64,000 nucleotides of DNA from positions 53,418 through 117,417 of the forward strand of contig VGDZ01000002.1 of assembly GCA_016869515.1 (NCBI GenBank). Direction: 5' to 3'. This DNA is from Alphaproteobacteria bacterium (lineage in GTDB: Bacteria; Pseudomonadota; Alphaproteobacteria; VGDZ01). Position numbers and translations under genes: made by a program. A model generated the notes under the pieces. The model saw only the letters and a list, made by a program, of their open reading frames with translations. It made no database searches and was not told where the DNA came from. This document shows positions 1 through 13,761 of this stretch, one piece after another. Each line of letters opens with the position of its first letter. The first letter of the stretch is position 1.

Positions 1-198
1 CTGATCGACGTCATGCCGCTCTTGACGCAGCACGCCGACCGCACCGATGCGCGCATCGTCCGGCTGCTGGCGCTGGAACAGAATTCGCCCTCGGAAATGG
101 CGGCCGACGGCGCCGCTCGCATCAAGGAATACGCGGCGCTGCTGCGGCGCCTGCTGGCGCGCGAACGCGGCCCCCGCGCCCGGCGCATCAAGTCCTAA
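1..198 (+). CDS. C-terminal fragment of an unidentified protein (starts upstream of window)
   Basis: Frame 1 open from the window edge to TAA at 196-198; no family recognised. Confidence 0.5.
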   Translation: MIDVMPLLTQHADRTDARIVRLLALEQNSPSEMAADGAARIKEYAALLRRLLARERGPRARRIKS

Positions 199-1202
199 AT
201 ATTCCAGAGCCGCTCGACCAGGCGCCGCGCCAGCACGCCGGCGACACGGCGGCGGTAGAAGCCCTGGGTGAAGGTGGTCTTCATCGCCATGATCTGGTCG
301 CGCACCAGATCGTCCAGCTTGGCGAAGCCGGCGGCGTCCGGCGCGCGACCCAGCAGCGCTTCGGTTCCTTCCAGCAGCACGGGCCGCGGATTGGTTCCGG
401 TGACGGCGATGCCGAGGCCGGCCAGCGCGTCGCCCTCGCGCTTCAGCGCCACCGCCACGCCCGCGACCGGGTATTCGATCGAGCGGCGGATGCGCATCTT
501 GTCGTAGCCCGACCGCCAGCCGCCGCGGTCCTCGACCCGAACGCGCAGCACGATTTCGCCCGGCAGAAGCCCGAGGAAATTCTTGCCGTCGCCCTTGCCC
601 TTGCCGTCATGGCGCGACTCGCCGATGTAAAGCGCCGCCAAATCCAGCCGGCGCTGTCCCGCCGGCCCCAGCAGTTCGACCTTGGCCCCCAGCGCCATCA
701 GCGCCGGCGCCAAATCGCCCGAATATGTCGCGAAGCAGACGCCGCGGCTTTTGGGCGCGACATGGCACATCGTGCCCGTGGTCTTGAGGCAGTGGTCGTT
801 GGCCGCGCGCCACCACTGGCTCTGGTTGTAATAGATGCAACGGGTGTCGAGGCAGAGATTGCCGCCCAGCGTGCCCATGATGCGCTGGGTCGGACCGGCG
901 ATCGACTGCGCCGCCTCCGCCACGCCCGGGAAATGGCGGCGCAGCTCGGCATGCTCGGCGATCTCGACCAGCGTCGCCGAGGCACCGATCTCGAAACCGG
1001 ATTCGGCGGCGGCGATGGTCCGCAACGCGGCCACGCCCTTGGTCTCGATCAGCACCTTGGGGGCGACGATGCCGCGCCGGATGTTGACCATCAGGTCGGT
1101 GCCGCCGCCGAGCAGCCCGGCGTCGGGATGCGCCGCGCGCGCCGCCGCCAATTCGGCGATGGTCCGCGGCCGCGCCAGGGCGAATTCGGGCAGCGCCTCC
1201 AT
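195..1202 (-). CDS. Xanthine dehydrogenase-family FAD-binding subunit, 4-hydroxybenzoyl-CoA reductase beta-like (HcrB-like)
   Basis: LLGGGTDLMVNIRRG FAD motif, TLGGNLCLDTRC...WWRAANDHCLKTTGTMCHV Cys-containing insertion typical of 4-HBCR beta; adjacent to Mo and 2Fe-2S subunits. Confidence 0.85.
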   Translation of the reverse strand: MEALPEFALARPRTIAELAAARAAHPDAGLLGGGTDLMVNIRRGIVAPKVLIETKGVAALRTIAAAESGFEIGASATLVEIAEHAELRRHFPGVAEAAQSIAGPTQRIMGTLGGNLCLDTRCIYYNQSQWWRAANDHCLKTTGTMCHVAPKSRGVCFATYSGDLAPALMALGAKVELLGPAGQRRLDLAALYIGESRHDGKGKGDGKNFLGLLPGEIVLRVRVEDRGGWRSGYDKMRIRRSIEYPVAGVAVALKREGDALAGLGIAVTGTNPRPVLLEGTEALLGRAPDAAGFAKLDDLVRDQIMAMKTTFTQGFYRRRVAGVLARRLVERLWNI

Positions 1203-3523
1203 CAGCGCGCCGCCTTGCCGCCGCGCTGGCGCCGGCGCTTGTCGAGCAGCGCGTAGACCCGGTCGGGAGTCGCCGGCAGATCGTCGATGCGCAGGCCGGT
1301 GGCGTCGGCCACCGCCGCGGTCAGCGCCGGCAGGAAGGCGGCCAGCGAGCCCTCGCCCGCCTCCTTGGCGCCGAACGGGCCGTGGGGATCGTTGCTCTCG
1401 ACGATGCCGACCTCGATCGGCGGCGAGTCCTGGATGGTCGGCACGCGGTAGTCGAGCATGTTGGTCATCACCATCAGCCCGTCGTGATAGGCCGCTTCCT
1501 CGCTCATCGCTTGGCCCATGCCCATCCACACCGAGCCCTGCACCTGGCCCTCGACCGAAAGCCGGTTCAGCGCCTTGCCGCAATCGTGCGCCACCCACAC
1601 CTTGTCGACGGTGATGCGGCCGGTGTCCTCGTCGACCGTGACCTCGACCACCTGGGCGGAATAGCTGTAGCCCATGGTGCCGCCGATGGCGGCGCCGCGA
1701 TATTTCTTGCCGCCGTGGGATTCGGGGATGGTCGAATAGGTGCCGGTGACGGTGATGGTGCCGGTGTCCTTCAGCGCCTCGGTCAGCACCGCGGCGAACG
1801 GCATGCCCTTGTCCTGATGGCCGGCGCGGAAGATCTCGCCCTCGATCTCGACGTCCTCGATCCGCGCCTCCAGCAGCCGCGCCGCCGCCTCGCACAGCAT
1901 GTGGCGCAGCTTGCGCGCGGCGTCGATGGTGGCGTTGCCGACCAGGAAGGTGACGCGCGAGGAGTAGGAGCCGTTGTCCTTGGGCACGACATCGCTGTCG
2001 CCGCTGACGACGCGGAAGCGCCCGAGGTCGAGCCCCAGCACCTCGGCCGCGGCCTGCAGCATCACGGTCGAGGAGCCCTGGCCGATGTCGGCGGCGCCGG
2101 TCAGGACCACGATCGAGCCGTCGAAATCGAGCTTGAGCTTGACCGTGGCGTGGGGCTCGCCGGTCCAATTGACCGGCTTGGAGGCGCCGCTGATGTAGTG
2201 CGAACAGGCCATGCCCAGGCCCTTGCCCTTGGGCAGCTTGCCCTTGCGCGCGCGCCAGCCGCTCTCGCGCTCGACCCAGTCCAGGCATTCCGGCAGGCCG
2301 TAGCTGTTGACCATCAGGTCGTTGTCGGTGAAGGTCGGCGCGGTCAGCAGATTGGCGCGGCGCAGCGCGAAGGGATCGAGCCCGAGCTCGCTTGCCATCC
2401 GGTCGAGCAGGCTTTCGAAGGCGAAGCGCACGTCGACCGTGCCGTGGCCGCGAAAGGCGCCGCAGGGCGGGGTGTTGGTCAGCACCCGCGTGCCGACATA
2501 GCGCACCGCGCGCAGGTCGTAGATGGCGTAGAGCATAGAGCCGGCGTAAAGGATGGTGACCACGCCATAGCCCGAATGCGCGCCGCCGCGCTGGGTGCAT
2601 TCGCATTCGACCGCGGTGATGCGGCCCTGCTTGGTCAGCCCGATCTTGAGCCGGATGTCGGTCTCGGGCCGGCCGCGATGGGTCAGGAAGGTCTCCTCGC
2701 GCGTCAGCACGATGCGCACCTTGCCGCCGGCCTTGCGCGCCAGCAGCGCCGCGATCAGCTCGACCGCCAGCGTCTCGGTGCGGGCGCCGAAACCGCCGCC
2801 GACGAAGGGCTTGACGACGCGGATGCGCGACATGTCGATATCCAGCACCCGCGCCAGCATCAGGTGCACGTAGTACGGCACCTGGGTCGAGGCGTGGACC
2901 GTCATGCGCCCGCGCAACGGGTCCCACTCGGCCAGCGCGGCGTGGGTCTCCATCTGGTTCTGGCAGACCTCGGCGCAGTTGTAGACCGCCTCGCGCACCA
3001 GATCGGCCTTGGCGAATCCTTCCGCGGTCGAGCCCAGTTCGAACAGCACGTCGCGCTCGACATTGCCCGGGCGATGCTCGTGCAGGGCGACGGCGTCGGG
3101 CGCCCGCGCCGCGGCGGCGGTGTAGTAGGCCGGCAGCTCCTCGACCTCGAGCCGGATCAGCTCGAGCGCGCGCGCCGCGGTGGCCTCGTCCACCGCCGCC
3201 ACCGCCGCCACCGGCTCGCCGCGATAGCGCACCCGCTCGCGCGCCAGCGGATGCTCGCTGCGCGCGATCGGCAGCACGCCGAAGGTCTTGTCGCAATCGG
3301 CGCCGGTGACCACCGCCTTGACCCCCGGCAGGGCGCGGGCGGCCGCGGTGTCGACCGCAAGGATGCGGGCATGGCCATGGGGGCTGCGCAGGATGCGGCC
3401 GACCAGCGTGCCGGGCGGCAGGAAATCGGCGGTGTACTTGGCCGCGCCCGAGACCTTGTCGGGGCCGTCGACCAGCGGCAGCGCGGCGCCGATCGGCCCC
3501 CGGCGCGGCGTCAGATCGTTCAT
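1202..3523 (-). CDS. Molybdopterin-binding large subunit, xanthine dehydrogenase family (4-hydroxybenzoyl-CoA reductase alpha-like)
   Basis: [50 protein letters not shown] motifs; flanked by FAD and 2Fe-2S subunits. Confidence 0.9.
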   Translation of the reverse strand: MNDLTPRRGPIGAALPLVDGPDKVSGAAKYTADFLPPGTLVGRILRSPHGHARILAVDTAAARALPGVKAVVTGADCDKTFGVLPIARSEHPLARERVRYRGEPVAAVAAVDEATAARALELIRLEVEELPAYYTAAAARAPDAVALHEHRPGNVERDVLFELGSTAEGFAKADLVREAVYNCAEVCQNQMETHAALAEWDPLRGRMTVHASTQVPYYVHLMLARVLDIDMSRIRVVKPFVGGGFGARTETLAVELIAALLARKAGGKVRIVLTREETFLTHRGRPETDIRLKIGLTKQGRITAVECECTQRGGAHSGYGVVTILYAGSMLYAIYDLRAVRYVGTRVLTNTPPCGAFRGHGTVDVRFAFESLLDRMASELGLDPFALRRANLLTAPTFTDNDLMVNSYGLPECLDWVERESGWRARKGKLPKGKGLGMACSHYISGASKPVNWTGEPHATVKLKLDFDGSIVVLTGAADIGQGSSTVMLQAAAEVLGLDLGRFRVVSGDSDVVPKDNGSYSSRVTFLVGNATIDAARKLRHMLCEAAARLLEARIEDVEIEGEIFRAGHQDKGMPFAAVLTEALKDTGTITVTGTYSTIPESHGGKKYRGAAIGGTMGYSYSAQVVEVTVDEDTGRITVDKVWVAHDCGKALNRLSVEGQVQGSVWMGMGQAMSEEAAYHDGLMVMTNMLDYRVPTIQDSPPIEVGIVESNDPHGPFGAKEAGEGSLAAFLPALTAAVADATGLRIDDLPATPDRVYALLDKRRRQRGGKAAR

Positions 3524-4002
3524 GGCGCGGCGGCCTCGGCGCGCAGGCGGGCGGCGTGCCGCACCGCCTCGATGATCTTCACATAGCCGGTGCAGCGGCA
3601 GATGTTGCTGGCCAGCGCCTCGCGGATCGCGGCCTCGTCGGGATCGGGATCGCGGCGCAACAGGCCCTCGGACGCCATCACCAGCCCGGGCGTGCAATAG
3701 CCGCATTGCGCGCCCAGCTTCTCGTGGAAGCCGCGCTGGACCGCGTTCAGCTTGCCGTCGGCCGACAGGGCCTCGACGGTGTCGATGCGGCGTCCCTCGC
3801 AGCTGGCCGCCAGCGTCAGGCAGGACAGCACCGGCCGGTCGTCGATCAGCACCGTGCAGGCGCCGCACTCGCCGCCGTCGCAGCCGGTCTTGGTCCCGGT
3901 CAGGCCGAGCTTCTCGCGCAGATAGTCGAGCAGCAGCAGGTTGTCGGCGACGGCGTCGCTGCGGGCGCGACCGTTGAGGGTCAGGGTCAGGAGGCGCGGC
4001 AT
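3520..4002 (-). CDS. 2Fe-2S subunit of xanthine dehydrogenase-family enzyme (HcrC-like)
   Basis: [22 protein letters not shown] and CGYCTPG...NICRCTGY cluster motifs. Confidence 0.92.
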   Translation of the reverse strand: MPRLLTLTLNGRARSDAVADNLLLLDYLREKLGLTGTKTGCDGGECGACTVLIDDRPVLSCLTLAASCEGRRIDTVEALSADGKLNAVQRGFHEKLGAQCGYCTPGLVMASEGLLRRDPDPDEAAIREALASNICRCTGYVKIIEAVRHAARLRAEAAAP

Positions 4003-4013
4003 GGCGCCCCCTA

Positions 4014-5246
4014 CTACAAGCGCGCCGCGCCTTCGTCCAGTCTCCGAATCCGGCGCAAATCCGGGAAAATCCACCCCCACAATACGGAAATGCCGGCGGC
4101 ACCGATGCCGCCCAGCACGATCGCCGGCACGATCCCCAGCCACGCCGCCATGGTTCCGGCGCGAAACTCGCCGAGTTCGTTGGAAGCGCCGATGAACACC
4201 GCGTTGACGGCGTTGACCCGGCCGCGCAGCCGATCCGGCGTCCACAGCTGGACCACGGTCTGGCGCACCACCACCGACACCATGTCGCCGGCGCCGACCA
4301 ACAACAGCGCCAACACCGACAGCCACAGCCAGCTCGACCAGCCGAACAGCGCATTGCCCAGCCCGAACGCGGCGACCCCGCCCAGCATCGCCCACCCCGC
4401 CCGGTCGCGGATCGGATGGCGCGCCAGATAGAGCGCCATCAGGATCGCGCCCACGCCCGAGGCCGCGCGCAGCAAGCCGAGCTCGGTCGGACCCGCATCC
4501 AGGATGTCGCGCGCCACCGCCGGCAACAGCGCCACCGCGCCGCCCATCAGCACCGCCAGCATGTCGAGCGAGATCGCTCCCAGCACCGCCTTGCGCGTCC
4601 AGACATAGCGGATGCCGCCCAGCAGCGCGTTCCAGCTGGTGCCGTCGGGATGGGCGATGCGCGGCGTCGCCGGCAGCGCCGCCGCGAACCCCGTCGCCAG
4701 CAGATTGAGCACGATGGCGGCGGCGAAGGCGCCGGCGGCGCTGAGATCGTAGAGCAGCCCGCCGGTCATCGGCCCCAATACGGTTGCGATCTGCCAGGCC
4801 GAGGACGACCAGGCGAAGGCCGCCGCCAGGATCGCGGTCGGCACCAGGCTGGGCAGCAGCGAAGTGGTGGCCGGGATGTTGAAGGCGCGCGCCATGCCGA
4901 TCACGCCCAAGGCCAGGAAGATCGGCCCGACCTCGCGATTGCCGGCCAGCGTCAGCAGCAGCAGGCCCAGGCTGCCGGCGAAATAGACCGCATTGCAGGT
5001 CAGGATGATGGCCTTGCGCGGATAGCGATCGGCCACCGCGCCGGTGACCAGCACCAGCAGCACCGCCGGCAGGAACTGGATCAGCCCGACCAGGCCGAGA
5101 TCGAACGGATCGCGGGTCAGGTCGTAGACCTGCCAGCCGACCGCGACCGAGGTCACCTGATTGGCGAAGGCGCCCGCCACCCGCATGCTCCAGAACAGCG
5201 CGAAGGGACGGTGACGCAGCGGCGAGGGAGCGGGCGAAGCGGTCAC
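4014..5246 (-). CDS. MFS transporter
   Basis: Multi-TM protein, [30 protein letters not shown] start, [10 protein letters not shown] loop; GTG start overlaps upstream stop. Confidence 0.8.
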   Translation of the reverse strand: MTASPAPSPLRHRPFALFWSMRVAGAFANQVTSVAVGWQVYDLTRDPFDLGLVGLIQFLPAVLLVLVTGAVADRYPRKAIILTCNAVYFAGSLGLLLLTLAGNREVGPIFLALGVIGMARAFNIPATTSLLPSLVPTAILAAAFAWSSSAWQIATVLGPMTGGLLYDLSAAGAFAAAIVLNLLATGFAAALPATPRIAHPDGTSWNALLGGIRYVWTRKAVLGAISLDMLAVLMGGAVALLPAVARDILDAGPTELGLLRAASGVGAILMALYLARHPIRDRAGWAMLGGVAAFGLGNALFGWSSWLWLSVLALLLVGAGDMVSVVVRQTVVQLWTPDRLRGRVNAVNAVFIGASNELGEFRAGTMAAWLGIVPAIVLGGIGAAGISVLWGWIFPDLRRIRRLDEGAARL

Positions 5247-7795
5247 TGGCGGCGTCGCTGGCTCCACGCCACCAGGCCGAGCAGGCCGAGAGCCGGGACG
5301 AACAGCCAATAGTCGGACGGGCGCTGGCTGCGCTCCTGCACCGCCACCACCCGCCAGCCGGTCTCGAAGCCGGCACGGCGGGCGGGGCTGCCCAGCTTGG
5401 CTTCGACGATTTGCGGCGCGCCGGCGAGATCGCGCAAGCGCAGCCCCTGCTCGGCCAGCCGACGTTCGACCGGCCCCGGCTCCTTGAGCGACAGGCTGAC
5501 GGTCTTGCGCTTGGTCTCGCCGTCCAGCCCCTCGCCCTCGATCGCCATCACCACATGGCCGCCGGCCGGCGCCGCCTCGATCAGGCGCACGAGCTGGCCG
5601 GGCGGACGTTCCTCCCACGCCGGCACGACCCGATCCAGCCACCAACCCGGCCGCACCAAGGTGAACATCACCACCGCCAGCGCCAGCGCTTCCCACCAGC
5701 GATTGCGTGCCCAGGCGTGCCCCATGGTGATCGAAGCGAACAGGATCAACGCCAGAGAGGCGCCGCCGCAGACCAGCACCAGCTCCCAGACACTGTCGAC
5801 GTCGATCAACAGCAGCCGCGGCTCGAAGATGAACAGGAAGGGCAGCAGCGCGGTGCGCAATCCGTAGATCGAGCCTTGCAGGCCGGTGGCGATCGGATCG
5901 GCGCCCGAGATCGCGGCCGCCGCGTAAGAGGCCAATCCGACCGGCGGCGTGATGTCGGCCATGATGCCGAAGTAGAACACGAACAGATGCACCGCGATCA
6001 GCGGAATCACCAACCCGGCCTGCGCGCCCAATTCGACCACCACCGGCGCCATCAGGGTGGCGACGATGATGTAGCTGGCGGTGGTCGGCACGCCCATGCC
6101 CAGCACCAGGCAGACCAGGGCGATAAACAGCAGCATGACGATGACGTTGCCGGCCGAGACCCATTCGACGAACTCGGTCATCATCAGCCCCATGCCGGTC
6201 AGCGTCACCGTGCCGACGACGATGCCGGCGGTGGCGGTGGCGGCGGCGACGCCGATCATGTTGCGGGCGCCGAGTTCGAGGCCTTCGACCAGATCGCGCC
6301 AGCCGCGCGCCCATTCCGGCGCCGGCGCCTGGCCGCGGAACCAGGCCTTGATCGGTCGCTGGGTGACCAGAATGCCGATCATCGCCAGCGTCGCCCAGAA
6401 GGCCGACAACCCAGCCGAAAGATCCTCGACCATCAGGCACCAGATCAGGATCACGATCGGGATCAGGAAATGCAGCCCGGTTCGCGCCACCTCCCACAGC
6501 TCGGGCACGGCGATCAGCGGCGCCGCCGGATCGTCCGGCTCGGGCTCGGGATGGCGCGCCGCCAGCCAAAGACAGCCGAGATAGACCGCGACCGCCGCCA
6601 GCGCCAGCGCCCAGCCGGAGGCTCCGCCCAGCCAGCGCCGCGCCAGATCGACCCCCAAGCTGAGCACCACGATCGCCAGCGCGCTGCCCGATATGCCCAG
6701 CCCGTTGCGCAGCCAGCGTTCGCGCCACGGCCGCGTCACCGCCCTTTGCAGCGGCCGGTTGCCCAGCTTCAGCGCCTCGATATGGACGATGGCGAACAGC
6801 CCGACATAGGAGATCACCGCCGGCAAGGCGGCGTGCTTGATTACCTCGGCATAGGAAATGCCGACGAACTCGGTCATCAGGAAGGCGGCCGCCCCCATCA
6901 CCGGCGGCATGATCTGGCCGTTGACCGAGGAGGCGGTCTCGATCGCGCCGGCCTTGACCGCGCTCAGGCCGGTGCGGCGCATCATCGGAATGGTGAAGAT
7001 CCCGCCCGAGACCACGTTCGAGACCGACGATCCCGAGATCACCCCGTTCAGCGCCGAGGACACCACCGCCACCTTGGCCGGTCCGCCGCGCAGATGGCCA
7101 AGCAGCGCGAACGAAGTCCGGGTCATGTAGTCCCCTGCCCCGCCCTTGTCCAAGAGCGAGCCGAACAGCACGAACAGAAAGACGAAACCGGTCGAAACCC
7201 CAAGGGCGACCCCGAACACCCCTTCGGTGGTCAGCCATTGATGGTTCATCAACTTCACCAGCGAGGCGCCCTTATGGGCGATGACCTCGGGCATCCAGGG
7301 GCCGACCAGCGAGTAGACCAAGAACACCAGCGCCACCGCCGTCAGCGGCGGGCCCATCGCCCGCCACACCGCCGCCAGCAACAGCACCATCCCCGTCACC
7401 GCAACGATCAGATCCAGCGTCGTCGGCAAGCCCGGCCGGAAGGCAAGCGCCCGGTACTCCAGCACGATATAGGCCCCGCAATAGGCCGCGATCAGGCCCA
7501 GCGCCGCATCCAGCGCCGGCAGCCGGTCGCGCGGCGCACCCCGCCAGGCCGGATAGCAGGCGAAGGCCAAGAACAACGCGAAGGCAAGATGGATTGAACG
7601 CGCCTGGGTGTCGTTGAGCACGAACACGCCGAGAGCAAAGGGAAGCGGCGACGCGTACCAGAGCTGGAACAAGGACCAGGCGATGGCGATCGCCGCCACC
7701 AGCCTTCCGACCGGCCCGCCCAGTTTGCGGCCGCCGAGATCGGCGTCGGCCACAAGCTGCTGGGCTTGGGCGACGCCGGCCCCGGATGCCGTCAT
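5243..7795 (-). CDS. TRAP transporter fused permease (4TM/12TM), TAXI type
   Basis: 850-aa multi-TM protein with DctM-like GLIPPVMGAAAFLMTEF-type motifs (NGQIMPPVMGAAAFLMTEFVGISY); adjacent TAXI receptor. Confidence 0.88.
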   Translation of the reverse strand: MTASGAGVAQAQQLVADADLGGRKLGGPVGRLVAAIAIAWSLFQLWYASPLPFALGVFVLNDTQARSIHLAFALFLAFACYPAWRGAPRDRLPALDAALGLIAAYCGAYIVLEYRALAFRPGLPTTLDLIVAVTGMVLLLAAVWRAMGPPLTAVALVFLVYSLVGPWMPEVIAHKGASLVKLMNHQWLTTEGVFGVALGVSTGFVFLFVLFGSLLDKGGAGDYMTRTSFALLGHLRGGPAKVAVVSSALNGVISGSSVSNVVSGGIFTIPMMRRTGLSAVKAGAIETASSVNGQIMPPVMGAAAFLMTEFVGISYAEVIKHAALPAVISYVGLFAIVHIEALKLGNRPLQRAVTRPWRERWLRNGLGISGSALAIVVLSLGVDLARRWLGGASGWALALAAVAVYLGCLWLAARHPEPEPDDPAAPLIAVPELWEVARTGLHFLIPIVILIWCLMVEDLSAGLSAFWATLAMIGILVTQRPIKAWFRGQAPAPEWARGWRDLVEGLELGARNMIGVAAATATAGIVVGTVTLTGMGLMMTEFVEWVSAGNVIVMLLFIALVCLVLGMGVPTTASYIIVATLMAPVVVELGAQAGLVIPLIAVHLFVFYFGIMADITPPVGLASYAAAAISGADPIATGLQGSIYGLRTALLPFLFIFEPRLLLIDVDSVWELVLVCGGASLALILFASITMGHAWARNRWWEALALAVVMFTLVRPGWWLDRVVPAWEERPPGQLVRLIEAAPAGGHVVMAIEGEGLDGETKRKTVSLSLKEPGPVERRLAEQGLRLRDLAGAPQIVEAKLGSPARRAGFETGWRVVAVQERSQRPSDYWLFVPALGLLGLVAWSQRRRQ

Positions 7796-7822
7796 GCGCG
7801 AAACGAAAACCCCGTCGGCAGG

Positions 7823-8791
7823 CTACTTGACCCAGCCCTTTTCGCGGTAGTAGCGCATGGCACCGTCATGCAGCGGCGCTGACAACCCGTCCTTGACCAT
7901 GTTCTTGGGATCGAGCGCGGCGAAAGCCGGATGCAGGCGCTTGAAGTCGTCGAACTTGTCGAAGGTAGCCTTGACCACCTGATAGACCGTCTCGGTCGGC
8001 ACCTTGGCCGAGGAAATCAGCGTCGCCATCACGCCGTAGGTGTCGACCGGACTGGGATTGCCGCGATAGAGGCCGCCCGGAATCTGGCCCTTGGCGTAAT
8101 AAGGGTGCTGCGCCACCAGCTTGTCGACCGCCGGGCCGATCAGCGGCACCAGCACCGAATCGCAGCCCGAGGTGGCATCCTGGATGTTGCCCGAGGGATG
8201 GCCGACGCCGTAGAAGAAGCCGTCGATCTTGTTGTCGCACATCGCCTGCGAATGCTCGTCGGCCTTGAGTTCGGCGGCGAGGCCGAGATCCGACACTTTC
8301 CAGCCCATGGCGGCGAACAACTCGTCGATCGAGGCCCGCGTGCCCGAACCCGGATTGCCTACGTTCAGCCGCTTGCCCTTGAAGTCGCCGAACTGCTTGA
8401 TGCCGGAATCGCGCCGCGCCACCACCGTGAACGGCTCGGGGTGCACCGCGAACACCGCGCGCAGATCGGTATAGGCGCCGGCGTCCTTGAAGCCGGCCAT
8501 GCCCTTGAGCGCGTTGAAATGGGTGTCGGACTGGGCCATGCCGAATTCGAGATCGCCGGCCTTGACGGTGTTGATGTTGAACACCGAGCCGCCGGTCGAT
8601 TCCACCGAGCAGCGCAAGCCATGATCCTTGCGGTTCTGGTTGACCAGGCGGCAGATCGAGCCGCCGACCGCGTAATAGACGCCGGTCACGCCGCCGGTGC
8701 CGATGGTGATGAACTTCTGCTGCTGGGCCGGAGCCGAAGTCGGTGCCGCCAAAAGCAGCGCCGGCAGCGCCGCCAGGATAAGCTTCTTCAT
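7823..8791 (-). CDS. TAXI family TRAP transporter solute-binding protein
   Basis: Signal peptide, [25 protein letters not shown]...[25 protein letters not shown]. Confidence 0.92.
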   Translation of the reverse strand: MKKLILAALPALLLAAPTSAPAQQQKFITIGTGGVTGVYYAVGGSICRLVNQNRKDHGLRCSVESTGGSVFNINTVKAGDLEFGMAQSDTHFNALKGMAGFKDAGAYTDLRAVFAVHPEPFTVVARRDSGIKQFGDFKGKRLNVGNPGSGTRASIDELFAAMGWKVSDLGLAAELKADEHSQAMCDNKIDGFFYGVGHPSGNIQDATSGCDSVLVPLIGPAVDKLVAQHPYYAKGQIPGGLYRGNPSPVDTYGVMATLISSAKVPTETVYQVVKATFDKFDDFKRLHPAFAALDPKNMVKDGLSAPLHDGAMRYYREKGWVK

Positions 8792-8822
8792 GGTCTTCTC
8801 CCCGTGAGGCCTGGATAAGGAA

Positions 8823-10166
8823 CTATGGCGCCCGCGCCGGCAGGCTGGCAAGCGCGCCGTCGACCGCGCGGCCCAGCTTGTCGACGATCTCGCCGATCTG
8901 GTCGTCCGACAGGATGAAGGGCGGCGCCAGCATGATGTGGTCGCCCGCGCGGCCGTCGATGGTGCCGCCCATCGGATAGCACATCAGGCCCTCGGCCAAC
9001 GCCTGCGCCTTGACGCGGGCGTTGAGCTTGAGCGCGGGATCGAACGGCGCCTTGGTGGCACGGTCGGCGACGAACTCGACGGCCAGAAACAGGCCGCGGC
9101 CGCGGATGTCGCCGACATGGCGGTGATTGCCGAAGCGTTCGGTCAGCGCGTCCATCAGCCGAGTACCCTGTCGCTTGACGTTGTCCAGCAGCCGATCCTC
9201 GCGGATCACCTGCTGGACCGCCAGCGCGCCGGCACAGGCCGCGGCGTGGCCGAGATAGGTGTGGCCGTGCATGAAAAAGCCCGAACCGTCGCGCACCGCG
9301 TCGTGGATGCGCTTCTGCGCCAGCACCGCACCGATCGGCTGATAGCCCGCCCCCAGCCCCTTGGCCACGGTCATCAGATCGGGGACGATCTCCTCCTGCT
9401 CGCAGGCGTGCAAGGTGCCGGTACGGCCCATGCCGCACATTACCTCGTCCAGGATCAGCAGCACGCCGTACTTGTCGCAGATCTCGCGCACGCGCTTGAA
9501 ATAGCCCGGCACCGCCGGCACCGCGCCCAGGGTCGCGCCGACCACGGTCTCGGCGACGAAGGCGCAGACCGTCTCGGGACCGGCGCGCAGGATCGCGGCC
9601 TCCAACTCGTCGGCCACGCGCCGGCCATAGGCGGCCTCGCTTTCGTCGTCGCGGCGGTGGCGATAGGCGAAGCAGGGCGCGATGTGATCGACCTCGATCA
9701 GCATTGGCTTGAACATTTCGCGCCGCCAGGCATTGCCGCCCACCGCCAGCGCGCCCAGCGTGTTGCCGTGATAGCTGCCGCGGCGGGCGATGAACTTGGC
9801 GCGCCGGGGTTGGCCGATCTCGACGAAGAACTGGCGCGCCAGCTTGAGCGCGGCCTCGATCGCCTCGGAGCCGCCGGAGACGAAATAGACCCGGTCGATG
9901 CCGGCGGGCGCGTCCTCGACCAGGCGGTCGGCCAGGCGTTCCATCGGCTGGTTGGAAAAGAACGAGCTGTGGGCGAAGGGCAGTTCGCGCAATTGCGCGG
10001 CGATGGCGTCGGTGACCCGGCGCTCGGAATGGCCGAGGCAGGACACCGCCGCGCCGCCCGAGGCGTCGAGATAGCGCTTGCCCGAGGAATCGAACAGATA
10101 GGCCCCCTCGCCGCGCACGGCGACGGGGTAATCGGTTCGGGAATGGCGGTGGAAGACGTGGCTCAT
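8823..10166 (-). CDS. Class III PLP-dependent aminotransferase
   Basis: [65 protein letters not shown]. Confidence 0.9.
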   Translation of the reverse strand: MSHVFHRHSRTDYPVAVRGEGAYLFDSSGKRYLDASGGAAVSCLGHSERRVTDAIAAQLRELPFAHSSFFSNQPMERLADRLVEDAPAGIDRVYFVSGGSEAIEAALKLARQFFVEIGQPRRAKFIARRGSYHGNTLGALAVGGNAWRREMFKPMLIEVDHIAPCFAYRHRRDDESEAAYGRRVADELEAAILRAGPETVCAFVAETVVGATLGAVPAVPGYFKRVREICDKYGVLLILDEVMCGMGRTGTLHACEQEEIVPDLMTVAKGLGAGYQPIGAVLAQKRIHDAVRDGSGFFMHGHTYLGHAAACAGALAVQQVIREDRLLDNVKRQGTRLMDALTERFGNHRHVGDIRGRGLFLAVEFVADRATKAPFDPALKLNARVKAQALAEGLMCYPMGGTIDGRAGDHIMLAPPFILSDDQIGEIVDKLGRAVDGALASLPARAP

Positions 10167-10207
10167 GGGCAGAGCCTAGGCCTTGGGCCGGCCGCTGCCA
10201 AGAAGGG

Positions 10208-12850
<2,643 letters not shown>

Positions 12851-13051
12851 CTGCCGGCCTCGATAATCCCGGCGGACGCCGGGCGGCAGGCTTTTAGCAC
12901 GCCTGAAGACAGCGGCAACTAGGGCAAGATCGACCGGCCTTGCATCGCCGGGTTCAAGACTGATGGCCGATCATGGCCTCGTAAATTGCGCTGGAGTCAG
13001 ATATCGGCCGGAACGGATCGGTCGTCGGAATCCGATCCGGTCGGTCGCGGT

Positions 13052-13678
13052 CTAGTCGTCGGCGCGGCCGGCGATCTTGGAAATCTCGCGCTCGACCATG
13101 CGCTCGACCAGGTTGGACAGGTTCTTGTCGAGCCAGGTCTTGAGCATCGGCCGAAGCAATTCCTTGGTCAGCTCTTCCAGCGTCTTGTGCGCCGCCCCCA
13201 TCGGCAGACCCTTGGTCATGCCGTAGGTGTCGGTCAGCTGCTGGAAGGCGGCGGTGGCGGTCTCGACCGTCGGCTCGGAGACCAGGGTGAAGGCCTCGCG
13301 CTCGGGCTCGACGATGTCGGTCAGCTCCAGCACGTCCTCGGCTGGAGCGGCCGCATGCATCATCGGAGGCGGCGGTGGCGGAGGTGGCGGTGGCGGCGGT
13401 GGCGCCATCGCCATCATTGGCGGTGGCGGCGGAGGAGGCGGTGGTGGTGGCGGTGGTGGCGCCTCGACCTGCGGGGGCGGGGGCGGAGGTGGCGGCGGGG
13501 GTGGCGGAGGCGGTGGCGGAGGCGGCGGCGGCGGTGGAGCCGCAGCAGGCGCAGGCGCAGCCTCGGCCGCAGGAGCCGCCGGCTTCTCTTCGTCTTCGGA
13601 GATGATGCGACGGATGGAGGCTAGGATTTCCTCCATCGTCGGTTCTTGATTTTGCTCTGGCCCAGCCATCCCCATCAA
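13052..13678 (-). CDS. popZ: PopZ-like polar organising protein (DUF2497) with very long polyproline linker
   Basis: N-terminal MEEILASIRRIISEDEE, C-terminal LLRPMLKTWLDKNLSNLVERMVEREISKIAG, polyproline centre. Confidence 0.85.
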   Translation of the reverse strand: MMGMAGPEQNQEPTMEEILASIRRIISEDEEKPAAPAAEAAPAPAAAPPPPPPPPPPPPPPPPPPPPPPQVEAPPPPPPPPPPPPPPMMAMAPPPPPPPPPPPPPMMHAAAPAEDVLELTDIVEPEREAFTLVSEPTVETATAAFQQLTDTYGMTKGLPMGAAHKTLEELTKELLRPMLKTWLDKNLSNLVERMVEREISKIAGRADD

Positions 13679-13761
13679 TCCCGCGAATCGGGTCGATTTC
13701 TCAAACTATTGCACCGGGGCGAAAAAAGCCAGCCAATCGAGCCCGCGCCGGCCGCGGCAGG

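Noticed and set aside
195-3296. 1033-aa minus ORF (Arg/Ala-rich) spanning the hcr-like genes
   Set aside because: First part is an out-of-frame GC shadow of the Mo subunit; only the C-terminal part (195-1202) is the real FAD subunit.
1382-3586. 734-aa plus ORF opposite the Mo-binding subunit
   Set aside because: Antisense high-GC shadow; low-complexity composition and no recognisable domain.
5411-7597. 728-aa plus ORF opposite the TRAP permease
   Set aside because: Antisense shadow, Gln/His/Arg-rich, no domain.
13375-13649. Gly-rich plus ORFs opposite popZ (GGGGG runs)
   Set aside because: Complement of the polyproline repeat, not an independent gene.
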